A DNA stretch of 64,000 nt, taken from positions 363,501-427,500 of the forward strand of contig NZ_MDGM01000007.1 in assembly GCF_002742285.1 (NCBI RefSeq), read 5' to 3'. Below the pieces are notes generated by a model that saw nothing but the letters and a program-made list of their open reading frames with translations, ran no database searches and was not told the origin of the DNA. Made by a program: the position numbers and the translations under genes. Shown piece after piece: positions 8,301 through 17,659 of the stretch; the first letter of the stretch is position 1; the number at the start of each line of letters is the position of its first letter. Origin of the DNA: Paramylibacter kogurei. Its GTDB lineage: Bacteria; Pseudomonadota; Alphaproteobacteria; Rhodobacterales; Rhodobacteraceae.

Positions 8301-9329
8301 TTAAATCCGCGCCTCTGCAAATCGCACCATACGGCGCGATTTTTCATCCCATAGATGTAGGTTTACACAAGAAAAGCTTTCCCACAATGTCAGACGTTTC
8401 ATTTCCGCCAAAACGGGATGATCTTTAATCACTTCGGACAGGCGATAAAATGGAATACGCGCATATAAATGATGCACATGGTGCACACCGATATTGCCTG
8501 TCATCCAACGCAGCGGTCCTGGTAAAACGTAATGCGAGCTGCCGTAAAGGGCGGCGTCATGCACATCCCAATCTTCGGGTTGATCCCAATGGGTTTCTTC
8601 GAATTGATGCTGAACGTAAAACAGCCAAATACCCATTGCAGCGGCAAAAAATGTGGACAGACAGAACACAAATGCAAACGCCTTGAACCCCATGAAATAA
8701 ATCAAAATGGCGGAAACGGCGACGATCCCTGCGTTGGTTCCCATTGCGCTGATCCAATATTTGATCCCATCTTTGAAATAACCAAACGGCAAACGGTTTT
8801 CGAAACCAAACACATAGATTGGTCCGATGAAAAACAACGTGATCGGGTGGCGATACAGGCGATACATTATTTTGCCCATTGTCGAACTTGCGCGGTATTC
8901 TTCGACCGTCATTGTATGAATGTCGCCGGTTCCGCGTTTTTCCAAATTGCCCGATGCGCCGTGGTGAATTGAATGGCTACGACGCCAAACGTCATAGGGT
9001 GTCAGGGTAAACACCCCAATCACGCGTCCAACCCAATCATTAGCAAGCTTGTTTGAAAATAACGATCCATGTCCGCAATCATGTTGCAACATGAACAAAC
9101 GCACCAAAAACCCGCCCGCGACCAAACACACACCCGCAGTAAGCCATAGGCTATAAAACGTGGTCCACCACGCTAAAACCCAAAGCCCGACAAACGGAGC
9201 GAATGTGACGAAAACCTCGAAAATGCTTCGGGTCATGTTGGGTTGACGGTATTTCGCCAAAACCCGCATCCAATCCTTGGCCGACATGTCGCCAGTTTCT
9301 GGCAATACTGCCGAATCCATATCTTTCAT
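8301..9329 (-). CDS. Membrane fatty acid desaturase
   Basis: Di-iron acyl desaturase of about 342 residues with the three histidine boxes in order: HDCGH, HSIHH and HHVHH. Several hydrophobic segments place it in the inner membrane. I chose ATG 9329 (MKDMDSAVLPE); a TTG 54 bases upstream is also open. It is followed 24 bases later by the cyclopropane synthase-like gene, so the pair may adjust membrane fluidity. The substrate (acyl-lipid or acyl-CoA) and double-bond position cannot be told. Confidence 0.92.
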   Translation of the reverse strand: MKDMDSAVLPETGDMSAKDWMRVLAKYRQPNMTRSIFEVFVTFAPFVGLWVLAWWTTFYSLWLTAGVCLVAGGFLVRLFMLQHDCGHGSLFSNKLANDWVGRVIGVFTLTPYDVWRRSHSIHHGASGNLEKRGTGDIHTMTVEEYRASSTMGKIMYRLYRHPITLFFIGPIYVFGFENRLPFGYFKDGIKYWISAMGTNAGIVAVSAILIYFMGFKAFAFVFCLSTFFAAAMGIWLFYVQHQFEETHWDQPEDWDVHDAALYGSSHYVLPGPLRWMTGNIGVHHVHHLYARIPFYRLSEVIKDHPVLAEMKRLTLWESFSCVNLHLWDEKSRRMVRFAEARI

Positions 9330-9473
9330 TGTGACGCCCGTATTATTTTCGTTACGCCACGTCGTTAAACTATCGCGCCCCAACTGCCTAGCGTTTAGTG
9401 CACGCCACGCGCCATATCGGGCAAAAAACCTTTCTTTTGCCGCAATTGTACGCAGATTTGCAGGGTTTTCACA

Positions 9474-10496
9474 CTATTGGCGGCGCTGCCAGCTGCGCAA
9501 TTGAGTATCGACCTTGTCCAAATACGCTTGTTTTTCGCTGGGCGATTGAAACGATGCTTTGAATGAATTTTTCGCAAGGGTTACGATATCTTCGCCCGTT
9601 AACCCAACCGCATCCGCAACTTGTTTGTAGTTTTCATTCACATATCCGCCAAAATATGACGGGTCATCGGAATTCACCGTGGCCAACAATCCCGCATTCA
9701 ATGCCTTTTTAATCGGATGCTCTTTTAAATCAGTAATCCCCTTTAGCCGTAAATTGGACAAAGGGCACATGGTCAGGGGCATTTGTTCCGCCGCCATTCG
9801 TGCCACAAGTGCGGGGTTTTCAAATGCGCGATTGCCGTGATCAACACGCGACACTTTCAAATCATCAAGTGCCGTTTCGATATAGGCCGCAGGGCCTTCT
9901 TCGCCAGCATGCGCCACGGCCTTGAACCCTTGTGCACGTGCCTTTGCAAATACGCGGCTGAATAATTCAGGGGGGCGGCCCGCCTCGGAACTATCCAAAC
10001 CCACCGCGTAAATATGTTCCTTGTGCTTGCACGCACAATTCAGCGCACCAAACGCATCTTCTTCATCCAGATGGCGCAGAAAACACATGATCAATTTCGA
10101 CGTCATATCCATTTCGCGCCCTGCTGTTTCCAGCGCAGATGAAATGCCACCCAGAACAGTTTCAAACGCAACACCGCGTTCCATATGCGCCTGCGGGTCG
10201 AAAAAGATTTCAACGTGACGCACACCTTGGCCGTGCACCTTTTCCAAATAGGCCATGGTCAGATCATAAAAATCACGCTCGTTTATCAGCACCGACATGC
10301 CCTGATAATAGACATCCAAAAAATCTTGCAGACAATCGAATTCATATGCGGCTTGAACCTCTGCCACTGAATTATACGGCAATTCCACACCATTTCGTTT
10401 CGCAAGCGCCAACATCATTTCAGGCTCTAACGTACCCTCGATATGCAAGTGTAATTCTGCCTTTGGCAATACGTCGATCAAGCTGTGAAGCGTCAT
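9474..10496 (-). CDS. Adenine deaminase (adenosine deaminase superfamily)
   Basis: A 340-residue metal-dependent hydrolase. Metal ligands are seen in AELHLHIEGTLEPE (HxH), HAGEEG and VNSDDP; DHGNRAFE follows. The text around QDFLDVYYQG and ERDFYDLTMAYLEK matches the bacterial/fungal adenine deaminase subgroup better than classical adenosine deaminases, so hydrolysis of adenine to hypoxanthine is the likely reaction. The start ATG 10496 has an AAAGGA site; the longer open frame reaching 10550 is rejected. It belongs to purine salvage and is divergent from the ArsR gene. Confidence 0.87.
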   Translation of the reverse strand: MTLHSLIDVLPKAELHLHIEGTLEPEMMLALAKRNGVELPYNSVAEVQAAYEFDCLQDFLDVYYQGMSVLINERDFYDLTMAYLEKVHGQGVRHVEIFFDPQAHMERGVAFETVLGGISSALETAGREMDMTSKLIMCFLRHLDEEDAFGALNCACKHKEHIYAVGLDSSEAGRPPELFSRVFAKARAQGFKAVAHAGEEGPAAYIETALDDLKVSRVDHGNRAFENPALVARMAAEQMPLTMCPLSNLRLKGITDLKEHPIKKALNAGLLATVNSDDPSYFGGYVNENYKQVADAVGLTGEDIVTLAKNSFKASFQSPSEKQAYLDKVDTQLRSWQRRQ

Positions 10497-10593
10497 ATAT
10501 CCATTCCTTTTTCCACACCCAAGGATGCGCCCGTTTGGCACGAAATTCAACCCAATGGTTGACCTTATCTGGCCTAAACCGCTAGGGAAAATT

Positions 10594-10926
10594 ATGTCAC
10601 ATACACTTGATCATGTTTTTGCAGCCCTTGCCGATCCAACGCGGCGCGAAATCCTTGTGATGCTGCTGGAAGATGACATGGCCGTCACTGATGTGGCCGA
10701 ACCGTTTGATATGTCGCTCGCCGCCATATCAAAACATCTGCAAATCCTGACCCGCGCAGGATTAATTGCCCAAGAAAAACGTGGGCGCGTGAAATGGTGC
10801 AAACTGGAGCCACTGGCGATGAAAGACGCCGCGATCTGGATGGAAAGTTTTGGTCAGTTTGAAAATGTGAACCTTGAATTTTTCGAGGCTTATTTGGAAC
10901 AAACCATCAAATCGGACGCGAGTTAG
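10594..10926 (+). CDS. ArsR-family transcriptional regulator
   Basis: A 110-residue winged-helix regulator: ALADPTRREILVML, then the recognition region DMSLAAISKHLQILTRAGLI and the wing EKRGRVKWCKLE. There is no CxC metal-binding motif in the usual place, so metal sensing is not indicated; members of this non-metal group often act near SRPBCC or transporter genes. ATG 10594 has an AGGGA site, and the earlier in-frame Met at 10525 is inside the divergent promoter region. The target is unknown. Confidence 0.88.
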   Translation: MSHTLDHVFAALADPTRREILVMLLEDDMAVTDVAEPFDMSLAAISKHLQILTRAGLIAQEKRGRVKWCKLEPLAMKDAAIWMESFGQFENVNLEFFEAYLEQTIKSDAS

Positions 10927-11035
10927 TTCAAATTGAAACGCCAAAATTAACATCGTGCTAGCGATTTTGCGCTACATCCAGTGAAAATTCACATGGGGTT
11001 GCGGCATTTTCAGATTATTCGACATCGGCATTGCA

Positions 11036-12348
11036 ATGCTTGCCATGTGCTGTGCCTTGGCGAAACAGGGCACTGCACAATCGGCATGGAACCCCATTCA
11101 AATTCCGTTATCATCGGAATTCAACCCAGTCCACAATTTGTATCGGGGCAGAAATTGCAAAACTATTTTGATATGCCAGCGCCCGATCCGCGCCAATATC
11201 GCCCGCACCCATTGAACAAAATTGAATTTGAATTTGCCCGCACCGCATGGCGGTTTTTTGAAAAAAACACTGACCCTGAAACGGGGTTGGTGCCATCGGT
11301 GCAAAAATTTCAATCCATGACGATGTGGGATCAGGGCGGGTATTTATTGGCAATTGCATCGGCACATCGATTGGGTGTGATTTCACGCACCGATGCCGAA
11401 CAACGCATATTCAAGGTTTTGAACAGCCTCACAAAATTGCAATTGTTTCAATCCGCATTGCCCAACAAGGCCTATAATATTCAATCGCTCGCGATGACCG
11501 ATTATGCCAACAAACCAACGCCAAATGGCATTGGCTATTCGGCCTTGGATATCATGCGTTTGATGTCGGGCTTGATGGTGATTACACAAAATTTTCCCGA
11601 ATTTTTCCCATTGGCACAAAAAATCGTCGATCGTTGGGATTTAAAACGCCTAACTGCGCATGGGCGGTTTCAAGGCATGGCGATTTTACATCGCAAGCAT
11701 AAACGCCATGTCCAGGAGGGGCGCATTGGTTATGAACAATATGCGGCGCATACAGGCATGTTACTGGGGCTGCCGGTGCAAAAGGCATATCAATTCGCGC
11801 CCATTTTGCGATGGCAACAATATTTCGATATACGCCTGCCCGCCGATGCGCGCACAAAATCCACCCATGGCGTTTCGGCCGTCACAACATCCGAACCGTT
11901 TTTATTGGAAGTGTTGGAATATGGCTGGCGCCCAGAAACATTAGATGTGGCATGGGCGGTGTTTCGCGCCCAGATGTTTCGTCATAAACAAACGGGGATT
12001 TTAACATCGCTCAGCGAAGATCATATCAAGGGGCCGCCTTATTTTGCCTATAACACCATCCTCACAGACCACGAACCATTTGTAAGTGTCACCGCGCGGC
12101 GCAAGGATGTTTCAGATAAACGCGGGTTATCAACCAAGGCCAGTTTTGGTTGGTGGGCAATCACGGATCACCCTTATACGATTGAATTGATCAATGCGGT
12201 GCAAGGTTTACAAACACCAAACGGTTGGTATGCAGGATTGTTTGAATCAACCATGCAACCCAATGAAATTTTAACGCTGAATACCAATGCCGTGATATTA
12301 GAGGCCCTGCATTACAGAGCGTTCGGGCCTCTTTATCAGCAAAAATAA
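11036..12348 (+). CDS. DUF3131-domain protein, 5' end uncertain (possible frameshift)
   Basis: The main frame (10981-12348) encodes a protein whose residues from about 70 onward match the DUF3131 type: FEFARTAWRFFEKNTDPETG, FQSMTMWDQGGYL, GIGYSALDIMRLM and a C-terminal all-helical repeat region suggestive of an alpha/alpha barrel. The first ~60 codons of that frame are Cys/His-rich and do not look like protein. Another frame holds ATG 11036 followed by a convincing secretion signal (MLAMCCALAKQGTAQSA). A one- or two-base frame change near 11130-11175 would join the two. Function is unknown; members are usually exported and often lie near glycan genes. Confidence 0.65.
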
Positions 12349-12353
12349 ACGAA

Positions 12354-12917
12354 TTATTCTACGCGGCGCATGGTGCGCGTGACTGGTTTACGCTTTGAAT
12401 AATCGATGCTGTTCAGATCAATCACCAAACCCGTTTCATCGGCGGTAAAAACGGTTTGCGACATCACAGAATATGAATGATACGGGAAACGTTCCTTGTC
12501 ATGGCGCAGGGTTTGATACCACAAACCATTTTGATGCCCTGTTTGTACCAACACAGGTATATAGTCATCACCAACCTTGAGCGATGTTTTACATTGCCCC
12601 AATTTCATATGGCATTTGCCATTTTGCAACTGCACCAAAACCGGATCACCAAATGACAACGCGTCAACAGGTGTTGATGGAACGGGTGTTTCAGTTGTTG
12701 CGAAAAACGCGTTGAACAATGGCTTTGGCTTTTCTTCGCTGATCAAATACAGGTTTGTATTTGTTTCTGCGCGGCGCGGATTATGTGCATAAGTGGTGGA
12801 TGTAACACCAGGCATCAAACCAGCCGTATCTGGCATGGCGCGCTCTTTTGGTCCAAACATACTACACCCTGTCAATGACACGGCGCTCAACACTGTAATT
12901 GTGATAAAACGGTTCAT
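12354..12917 (-). CDS. Lipoprotein A of a related pair (unknown function)
   Basis: A 187-residue outer membrane or periplasmic lipoprotein: signal peptide with lipobox LTGC (Cys18). No known domain was recognised. Residues 102-110 contain C-x3-LG-x-CK, and the protein shares GLxPGxT near residue 34 and NGxW/TxFTxDxxGxV blocks with the lipoprotein encoded at 13880-14572. The two are therefore likely paralogues. An EamA-type exporter gene lies between them on the same strand. Cys102 and Cys109 could form a disulfide. Confidence 0.75.
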   Translation of the reverse strand: MNRFITITVLSAVSLTGCSMFGPKERAMPDTAGLMPGVTSTTYAHNPRRAETNTNLYLISEEKPKPLFNAFFATTETPVPSTPVDALSFGDPVLVQLQNGKCHMKLGQCKTSLKVGDDYIPVLVQTGHQNGLWYQTLRHDKERFPYHSYSVMSQTVFTADETGLVIDLNSIDYSKRKPVTRTMRRVE

Positions 12918-12971
12918 TTTGCCCCCATTTTTCTTGAGCCATAGCCCAAATTAATTGCTCGCACCACGAAT

Positions 12972-13853
12972 TTAGCGGCGTAACAGCATAAATAACGCAA
13001 CGATAGTTGCAAAAACGCCAATCAATACACCAATATCGGGTGTTGCCTTGGTGATATACAACTCCCACAATATTACCCAGCTTGGGGTTAAATATGTGTA
13101 AGCCATAACATTCGCCGATGGCAGTTGCAGCGATGCATATTGCAGCAACATAAATGTCATCGCACTGGCACATACCGCCAGATAAAACAGTCCCCCCCAA
13201 AAATATGTTGGCAATGCCGCCCATTGCGTGGACGCCAAATCAGGTGCGCCAATTGCGCCCAAAATAATCGCGGCTGCAACAATCATGCCAAATGTGAAAA
13301 CAACCGTTGGCTCTCCACGGTTTAATTTGCGCACCAAGGGGGTATATGCGGCATGTGCGATACAGCCGATGAAATAAATCATTTCACCGCGCCCGATATC
13401 AAATCGTGCAATGGCCGCCAAGCTACCGCCAAAAATCACCCATAACGCGCCAATGCCACCGATCAGCAATGAAAGCCACATCCAACGCGTGGTGATTTGC
13501 CCCAAAAACAAAAAACCAAACCCCGCGCTCATGATCGGGGTTAATGTAAACACTGCTGATGCGGATACAGGTGCAGCGGTTTTCAATCCTTCGAACATCA
13601 GCGCGAAATAGATCGCAAACAGCCCCCCCAGCAAGATATAACGCCAAGGTGCCCGCCAATGGATACGCCGAAATCCCACCGTGAAATGCGCCAGCGCGCC
13701 CACTAATATGCCAGAAATCACAAACCGCACCGCCATCATCGCCGCGGGTTCCATCAGATGCGCAATTCGTGTGCCAAAGCTAAACGACCCGGCGACCAAA
13801 AACGAAAACAAAAGCATCGCCAAATGGCCGCGCGCAAATGGGGAGAAAGTCAT
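12972..13853 (-). CDS. EamA/DMT-superfamily transporter
   Basis: A 293-residue inner membrane protein with about ten hydrophobic helices arranged as two EamA repeats (about 8-135 and 150-290); proline- and alanine-rich turns such as LTPIMSAGFGFLFLG and TYLTPSWVILWEL mark the second half of each repeat. DMT carriers usually export amino acids, nucleosides or metabolites. It sits between two paralogous lipoprotein genes transcribed the same way, with gaps of 26 and 54 bases. The substrate is unknown. Confidence 0.88.
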   Translation of the reverse strand: MTFSPFARGHLAMLLFSFLVAGSFSFGTRIAHLMEPAAMMAVRFVISGILVGALAHFTVGFRRIHWRAPWRYILLGGLFAIYFALMFEGLKTAAPVSASAVFTLTPIMSAGFGFLFLGQITTRWMWLSLLIGGIGALWVIFGGSLAAIARFDIGRGEMIYFIGCIAHAAYTPLVRKLNRGEPTVVFTFGMIVAAAIILGAIGAPDLASTQWAALPTYFWGGLFYLAVCASAMTFMLLQYASLQLPSANVMAYTYLTPSWVILWELYITKATPDIGVLIGVFATIVALFMLLRR

Positions 13854-13879
13854 TTGTGAAAAATGTCCCTAGAAAATTA

Positions 13880-14572
13880 TTATTTCAATCGCGTCGCTGT
13901 ATTTAATTCTTCGCCAGATTTTGTACGCCGCCAAATTTTACTGTCCTGCACAACGCCATATTTGTCGAGTGTGAAATATGTTTCCACTTCCAACTCGTCT
14001 TCGCCGGCCATTGGCCGAACCACCGTTTCAATGCGGTGCCAAATGCCGCCGTTTTCAGACAAAACCGAAACACGTTTTTCGCGTTTGTTTCCTTTGATGC
14101 GGGTGAATTTGCATTCGCCCAGTGTCGATGAACAATCGTGTGGTTCATATCTGACCTTGGTAATCCCAGATACATTCAGCCCTTGAAATCGTTCATCCAG
14201 TGCCACGTTAAAGGGCAGTTTTATTTTACCATCTTGCAAAAATTCGGTGGCTTGCATTTGCACCGCCATATTTTGCAAATCTTGCGGGTCGATATCCTCT
14301 GGTGGATCAACCAGAATAAAACCTGCGATGCGATGCCCGCCTTCGCGCGGATGATAGGTAAATTCATACAGGCCAGATTCCTCTGGCACGCTGGATTTAA
14401 AATCATAGGTCACGTGATATTTGTTGGGCACGCTTTGGCGCGTATCAAATTGCGCGGCCGTGATCCCCGGTTTCAATCCACTTGGCGAAAGCTGCAATTT
14501 TCGCGCCTCTGGCGTGGTACACCCCGCCAAAAGCATCAATCCCAATCCAAGTCCAACACATTTTCGCGCCAT
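13880..14572 (-). CDS. Lipoprotein B of a related pair (unknown function)
   Basis: A 230-residue lipoprotein with lipobox LAGC (Cys18). It carries C147-x6-C154 in the same C-x3-LG-x-CK arrangement as the protein encoded at 12354-12917, plus SGLKPGIT near residue 31 and ENGGIWHR and TYFTLDKYGVV near the C-terminus that line up with blocks in that protein. It is longer by a central insert (about residues 65-130). It is the first gene of the minus-strand run lipoprotein B, EamA transporter, lipoprotein A. No enzymatic motif was recognised. Confidence 0.75.
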   Translation of the reverse strand: MARKCVGLGLGLMLLAGCTTPEARKLQLSPSGLKPGITAAQFDTRQSVPNKYHVTYDFKSSVPEESGLYEFTYHPREGGHRIAGFILVDPPEDIDPQDLQNMAVQMQATEFLQDGKIKLPFNVALDERFQGLNVSGITKVRYEPHDCSSTLGECKFTRIKGNKREKRVSVLSENGGIWHRIETVVRPMAGEDELEVETYFTLDKYGVVQDSKIWRRTKSGEELNTATRLK

Positions 14573-14746
14573 GAAATATCCAATCCTTTGCTGCCAAAAC
14601 TACGCAAATCATGACCAAAGAGCCAGTGGTATTTACAACATTACACGCGGTTTTGTTTCCGTTTGCGCAACAGTGATTTTCCCAAGAATTGGTTTAATCC
14701 AAACGCGAACAATCATAGCTTTGTCCTAACCTGAAAGGATAATACA

Positions 14747-15331
14747 ATGACCAAAACAATTCTGAATATTAGCGCATCAAGCCGCACCGAAACATCCGTA
14801 TCACGCCAAATGGCCGATCGTCTGATTGGCAAAATTTCCGCCAATGGCGACACAATCGTGCAACGCGATACAACCAAAGACCTGTCAATCGTCAGCGAAG
14901 ATTGGATCAACGCCAATTTCACACCTGCGGATGATCGCACAGATGAACAAAAACAAATCTTGGCGCAATCCGATACATTGGTTGGCGAATTGCAAGATGC
15001 CGATACCATCGTGATCAGCACGCCGATCTATAACTTTGGCATTCCTGCCGCGCTTAAAACTTGGATCGACCTGATCGCACGTGTTGGCAAAACATTCCAA
15101 TACACCGAAAACGGGCCAGAGGGTTTGCTCACTGGTAAACGTGCGATCATCTTGGTTGCATCTGGTGGCGTGCCAATCGGTGCACCTGTTGATCATGCAA
15201 CACCGTTATTGAAAACTGTTCTGGGCTTTGTGGGTATCACTGATGTTCAAATCATCGGCGCAACAGGTCTTGCAATGGATAGCGATGGCGCAATCGCCGC
15301 TGCCAACGCAGAAATCGACGCCGCTGCCTAG
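14747..15331 (+). CDS. azoR: FMN-dependent NADH-azoreductase / quinone reductase
   Basis: A 194-residue flavodoxin-fold oxidoreductase of the AzoR family. The FMN phosphate loop is SASSRTETSVSRQ (residues 8-20), and the second FMN-binding loop is TPIYNFGIPAALKTWID, followed by RVGKTFQYTENGPEGL. It reduces quinones and azo compounds with NAD(P)H, giving tolerance to electrophilic quinone stress. ATG 14747 follows AAAGGATAATAC. It is a single gene ending in a clear terminator. Confidence 0.93.
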   Translation: MTKTILNISASSRTETSVSRQMADRLIGKISANGDTIVQRDTTKDLSIVSEDWINANFTPADDRTDEQKQILAQSDTLVGELQDADTIVISTPIYNFGIPAALKTWIDLIARVGKTFQYTENGPEGLLTGKRAIILVASGGVPIGAPVDHATPLLKTVLGFVGITDVQIIGATGLAMDSDGAIAAANAEIDAAA

Positions 15332-15339
15332 CGTCGCAC

Positions 15340-15371
15340 ATCAGGCCCGCATACCCCTTTGCGGGCCTGAT
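15340..15371 (+). terminator. Terminator of azoR
   Basis: A 12-bp perfect stem (ATCAGGCCCGCA and its complement) with an 8-base loop starts 8 bases after the azoR stop; the T-tract is poor, so termination may be partial. Confidence 0.7.
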
Positions 15372-15390
15372 ATATTCCCATTTGCACGCC

Positions 15391-15419
15391 TTGACTCTGT
15401 GCAAATTCACCCCTAAACA
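15391..15419 (+). promoter_or_regulatory. Candidate sigma-70-like promoter for the ffh block
   Basis: TTGACT and TAAACA are 17 bases apart, about 155 bases before ffh and just downstream of the azoR terminator. The -10 match is weak. Confidence 0.3.
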
Positions 15420-15573
15420 CCCCTCAAATTCAAAGAAGTGCCAATGCTTCTGGTCTTATGGGTCACTCCCAAAGATCGCCACCAGTCAGCGAGTATCGCC
15501 CACTGGTGCATTTTGCGTTTGGCCTTTGTGATGTTGAAACGGGGTGCGCCCCACGGCTGAAAGGGCCAGCGAG

Positions 15574-17079
15574 ATGTTCGAGAATTTATCCGACCGCCTA
15601 TCTGGCGTCTTTGATAAGCTAACAAAACAAGGCGCTTTGTCTGACGAAGATGTCTCTGTTGCCCTGCGCGAGGTGCGCGTTGCACTGCTCGAGGCGGACG
15701 TTTCACTGCCCGTTGCACGCGAATTTATTAAGGCCATCCAAGAAAAGGCCACTGGCCAAGCGGTGACAAAATCCGTGACACCGGGCCAACAGGTCGTGAA
15801 AATCGTTCACGACGAATTGGTGCATTTTCTGGCGGGCGACGATGCAAATGCGGGCGAATTAAAAATTGATTCCCCACCTGCACCGATTCTGATGGTCGGT
15901 TTGCAAGGATCTGGTAAAACCACGACCACCGCCAAATTGGCAAAACGCCTGAAAGAAAAGAACAAGAAAAAGGTTCTGATGGCGTCGCTTGACACCAACC
16001 GCCCCGCGGCGATGGAACAATTGGCGATTTTGGGTGGACAAATCGGCGTTGACACCCTGCCAATCATCAAGGGCGAAAACGCGGTCGCAATCGCAAAACG
16101 AGCAAAACAACAGGCAACCCTTGGCGGTTACGATGTTTACATGCTCGATACCGCTGGGCGTTTGTCGATAGATGATGAATTGATGGCAGAGGTCGAAGCC
16201 GTGCGCGATGTGGCGACACCGCGCGAAACCATGTTGGTGGTTGATGGCCTCACCGGTCAAGACGCCGTGCATACGGCGGAAAATTTTGACGAACGTATCG
16301 GTATTTCAGGCGTGGCCCTGACCCGTATGGATGGCGATGGTCGTGGCGGTGCGGCATTGTCCATGCGCTATGTCACAGGCAAACCCATTAAATTCGTCGG
16401 TCTTGGCGAAAAAATGGATGCACTGGAAGAATTCCACCCAGAACGTATCGCTGGGCGCATTTTGGGCATGGGCGATATCGTATCGCTGGTGGAAAAGGCC
16501 CAAGAAACAATCGAGGCTGAACAAGCCGAACGCATGATGAAACGGTTCAAAAAGGGCCAATTCAACATGAACGATTTGAAAAGCCAGCTTGAACAAATGC
16601 AAAAAATGGGCGGCATGGAAGGCGTCATGGGCATGATGCCGGGCATGAAAAAAATGGCTGGCAAAATCGAAGACGCGGGTTTTGACGACAAAATGATCAA
16701 ACGCCAAATCGCGTTGATCCAATCCATGACCAAAATGGAACGCGCCAATCCCCAAATCATGCAGGCCAGCCGTAAAAAACGCGTGGCCAAGGGTGCGGGC
16801 CAAGACGTGTCCGATTTAAACCGTCTTTTGAAAATGCAGCGCCAAATGGGCGACATGATGAAAAAGATGGGTAAAATGGGCAAAGGCGGAATGATGAAAC
16901 AGGCCATGAACGGCATGTTTGGCAAAGGCCCGCAAGTGCCCGGTGGCATGCCCGATATGGGCGACATCGACGAAAAACAATTGCAAGAAGCAGCGAAAAA
17001 AATGGGTGGTGGCTTGCCCGGTTTGGGCGGCGGTCTACAACTGCCCCCCGGCCTGTCTGGATTTGGTAAGAAAAAATGA
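15574..17079 (+). CDS. ffh: Signal recognition particle protein Ffh
   Basis: A 501-residue SRP GTPase that binds 4.5S RNA and signal sequences. The N domain spans residues 1-85. The G domain has GLQGSGKTTTTAKLA (P-loop), DTAGR and TRMDGDGRGG. The C-terminal Met-rich M domain begins at about residue 320. The C-terminal tail after about 430 is long and very rich in Met, Gly and Lys. ATG 15574 (MFENLSDRL) matches the family start; a GTG 30 bases earlier is rejected. It heads a block of translation genes, with the next gene overlapping its stop (ATGA). Confidence 0.97.
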   Translation: MFENLSDRLSGVFDKLTKQGALSDEDVSVALREVRVALLEADVSLPVAREFIKAIQEKATGQAVTKSVTPGQQVVKIVHDELVHFLAGDDANAGELKIDSPPAPILMVGLQGSGKTTTTAKLAKRLKEKNKKKVLMASLDTNRPAAMEQLAILGGQIGVDTLPIIKGENAVAIAKRAKQQATLGGYDVYMLDTAGRLSIDDELMAEVEAVRDVATPRETMLVVDGLTGQDAVHTAENFDERIGISGVALTRMDGDGRGGAALSMRYVTGKPIKFVGLGEKMDALEEFHPERIAGRILGMGDIVSLVEKAQETIEAEQAERMMKRFKKGQFNMNDLKSQLEQMQKMGGMEGVMGMMPGMKKMAGKIEDAGFDDKMIKRQIALIQSMTKMERANPQIMQASRKKRVAKGAGQDVSDLNRLLKMQRQMGDMMKKMGKMGKGGMMKQAMNGMFGKGPQVPGGMPDMGDIDEKQLQEAAKKMGGGLPGLGGGLQLPPGLSGFGKKK

Positions 17080-17591
17080 GCCACGTCATCGAAACCGAAC
17101 GCCTGATTTTGCGTGCACCCGTGGCCAAAGACTGGGATCAATTCCAGCCATTTGCCATGTCTGACCGTGCCGTTGGCATTGGCGGCCCACATGATCTGGG
17201 CAAAGCGTTTCGTACATTCGCCGCTGAAATCGGCCATTGGCAAATCCGTGGTTACGGTATGTTTGCCGTCACTGAACGTGGCAATGACACTGCACTTGGC
17301 CTGATCGGGCCATGGTATCCTGCCGATTGGCCGGAAACCGAATTGGCATGGATGGTTTGGGGTCAGTCAGAGGGTAAAGGCATCGCTTATGAGGCCGCCG
17401 CCGCAACCCGCGATTTTGCATTTGATGTGTTGGGCTGGGATACGGCTGTTTCATATGTTGGGCATGGCGTTGATCGTTCTGCCGCCTTGGCACGTCGCTT
17501 GGGCGCTGAAATTGATACGCTTGCAGCCACACCAAATGGCAAACCGTGTCAGGTTTTCCGCCATCCAAACCCAAAACAGGTGGCGGCATGA
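17076..17591 (+). CDS. GNAT-family N-acetyltransferase (RimJ/RimL-like)
   Basis: A 171-residue acetyl-CoA-dependent acetyltransferase. The start ETERLILRAP is typical of the RimJ/RimL type; ELAWMVWGQSEGKGIAYEAA contains the Q/R-x-x-G-x-G/A acetyl-CoA loop. It overlaps the ffh stop codon by four bases, so it is translationally coupled to ffh. The substrate (protein N-terminus or small amine) is unknown. Confidence 0.88.
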   Translation: MSHVIETERLILRAPVAKDWDQFQPFAMSDRAVGIGGPHDLGKAFRTFAAEIGHWQIRGYGMFAVTERGNDTALGLIGPWYPADWPETELAWMVWGQSEGKGIAYEAAAATRDFAFDVLGWDTAVSYVGHGVDRSAALARRLGAEIDTLAATPNGKPCQVFRHPNPKQVAA

Positions 17592-17613
17592 TGTCCCCCG
17601 CTTGTCATACGGA

Positions 17614-17659
17614 TGTCCGCCATGTGTCCGCCATGTGTCCGACACGCATTTTTCGTGTC
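17614..17659 (+). repeat. Short tandem repeat and hairpin before chorismate mutase
   Basis: An 11-base unit, TGTCCGCCATG, occurs twice and then partly a third time (17614-17643). It is followed by a 6-bp hairpin, GACACG-N7-CGTGTC (17641-17659), which ends just before the GGAGGGG ribosome-binding site of the next gene. Confidence 0.6.

Noticed and set aside
10981..11035. GTG 10981 as start of the DUF3131 gene
   Set aside because: The resulting N-terminus is Cys/His-rich with no signal peptide and no ribosome-binding site; it is kept only as part of the frame question.
15400..15570. Possible 4.5S RNA upstream of ffh
   Set aside because: The conserved GGTCAGG/GGAAGCAGCCA core of SRP RNA is not present; only a short CCAGT/ACTGG pairing was seen.
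16368..17243. 291-codon open frame opposite ffh
   Set aside because: It is the antisense shadow of the Met-rich M domain of Ffh; high Pro/Ser/Phe content and no ribosome-binding site.
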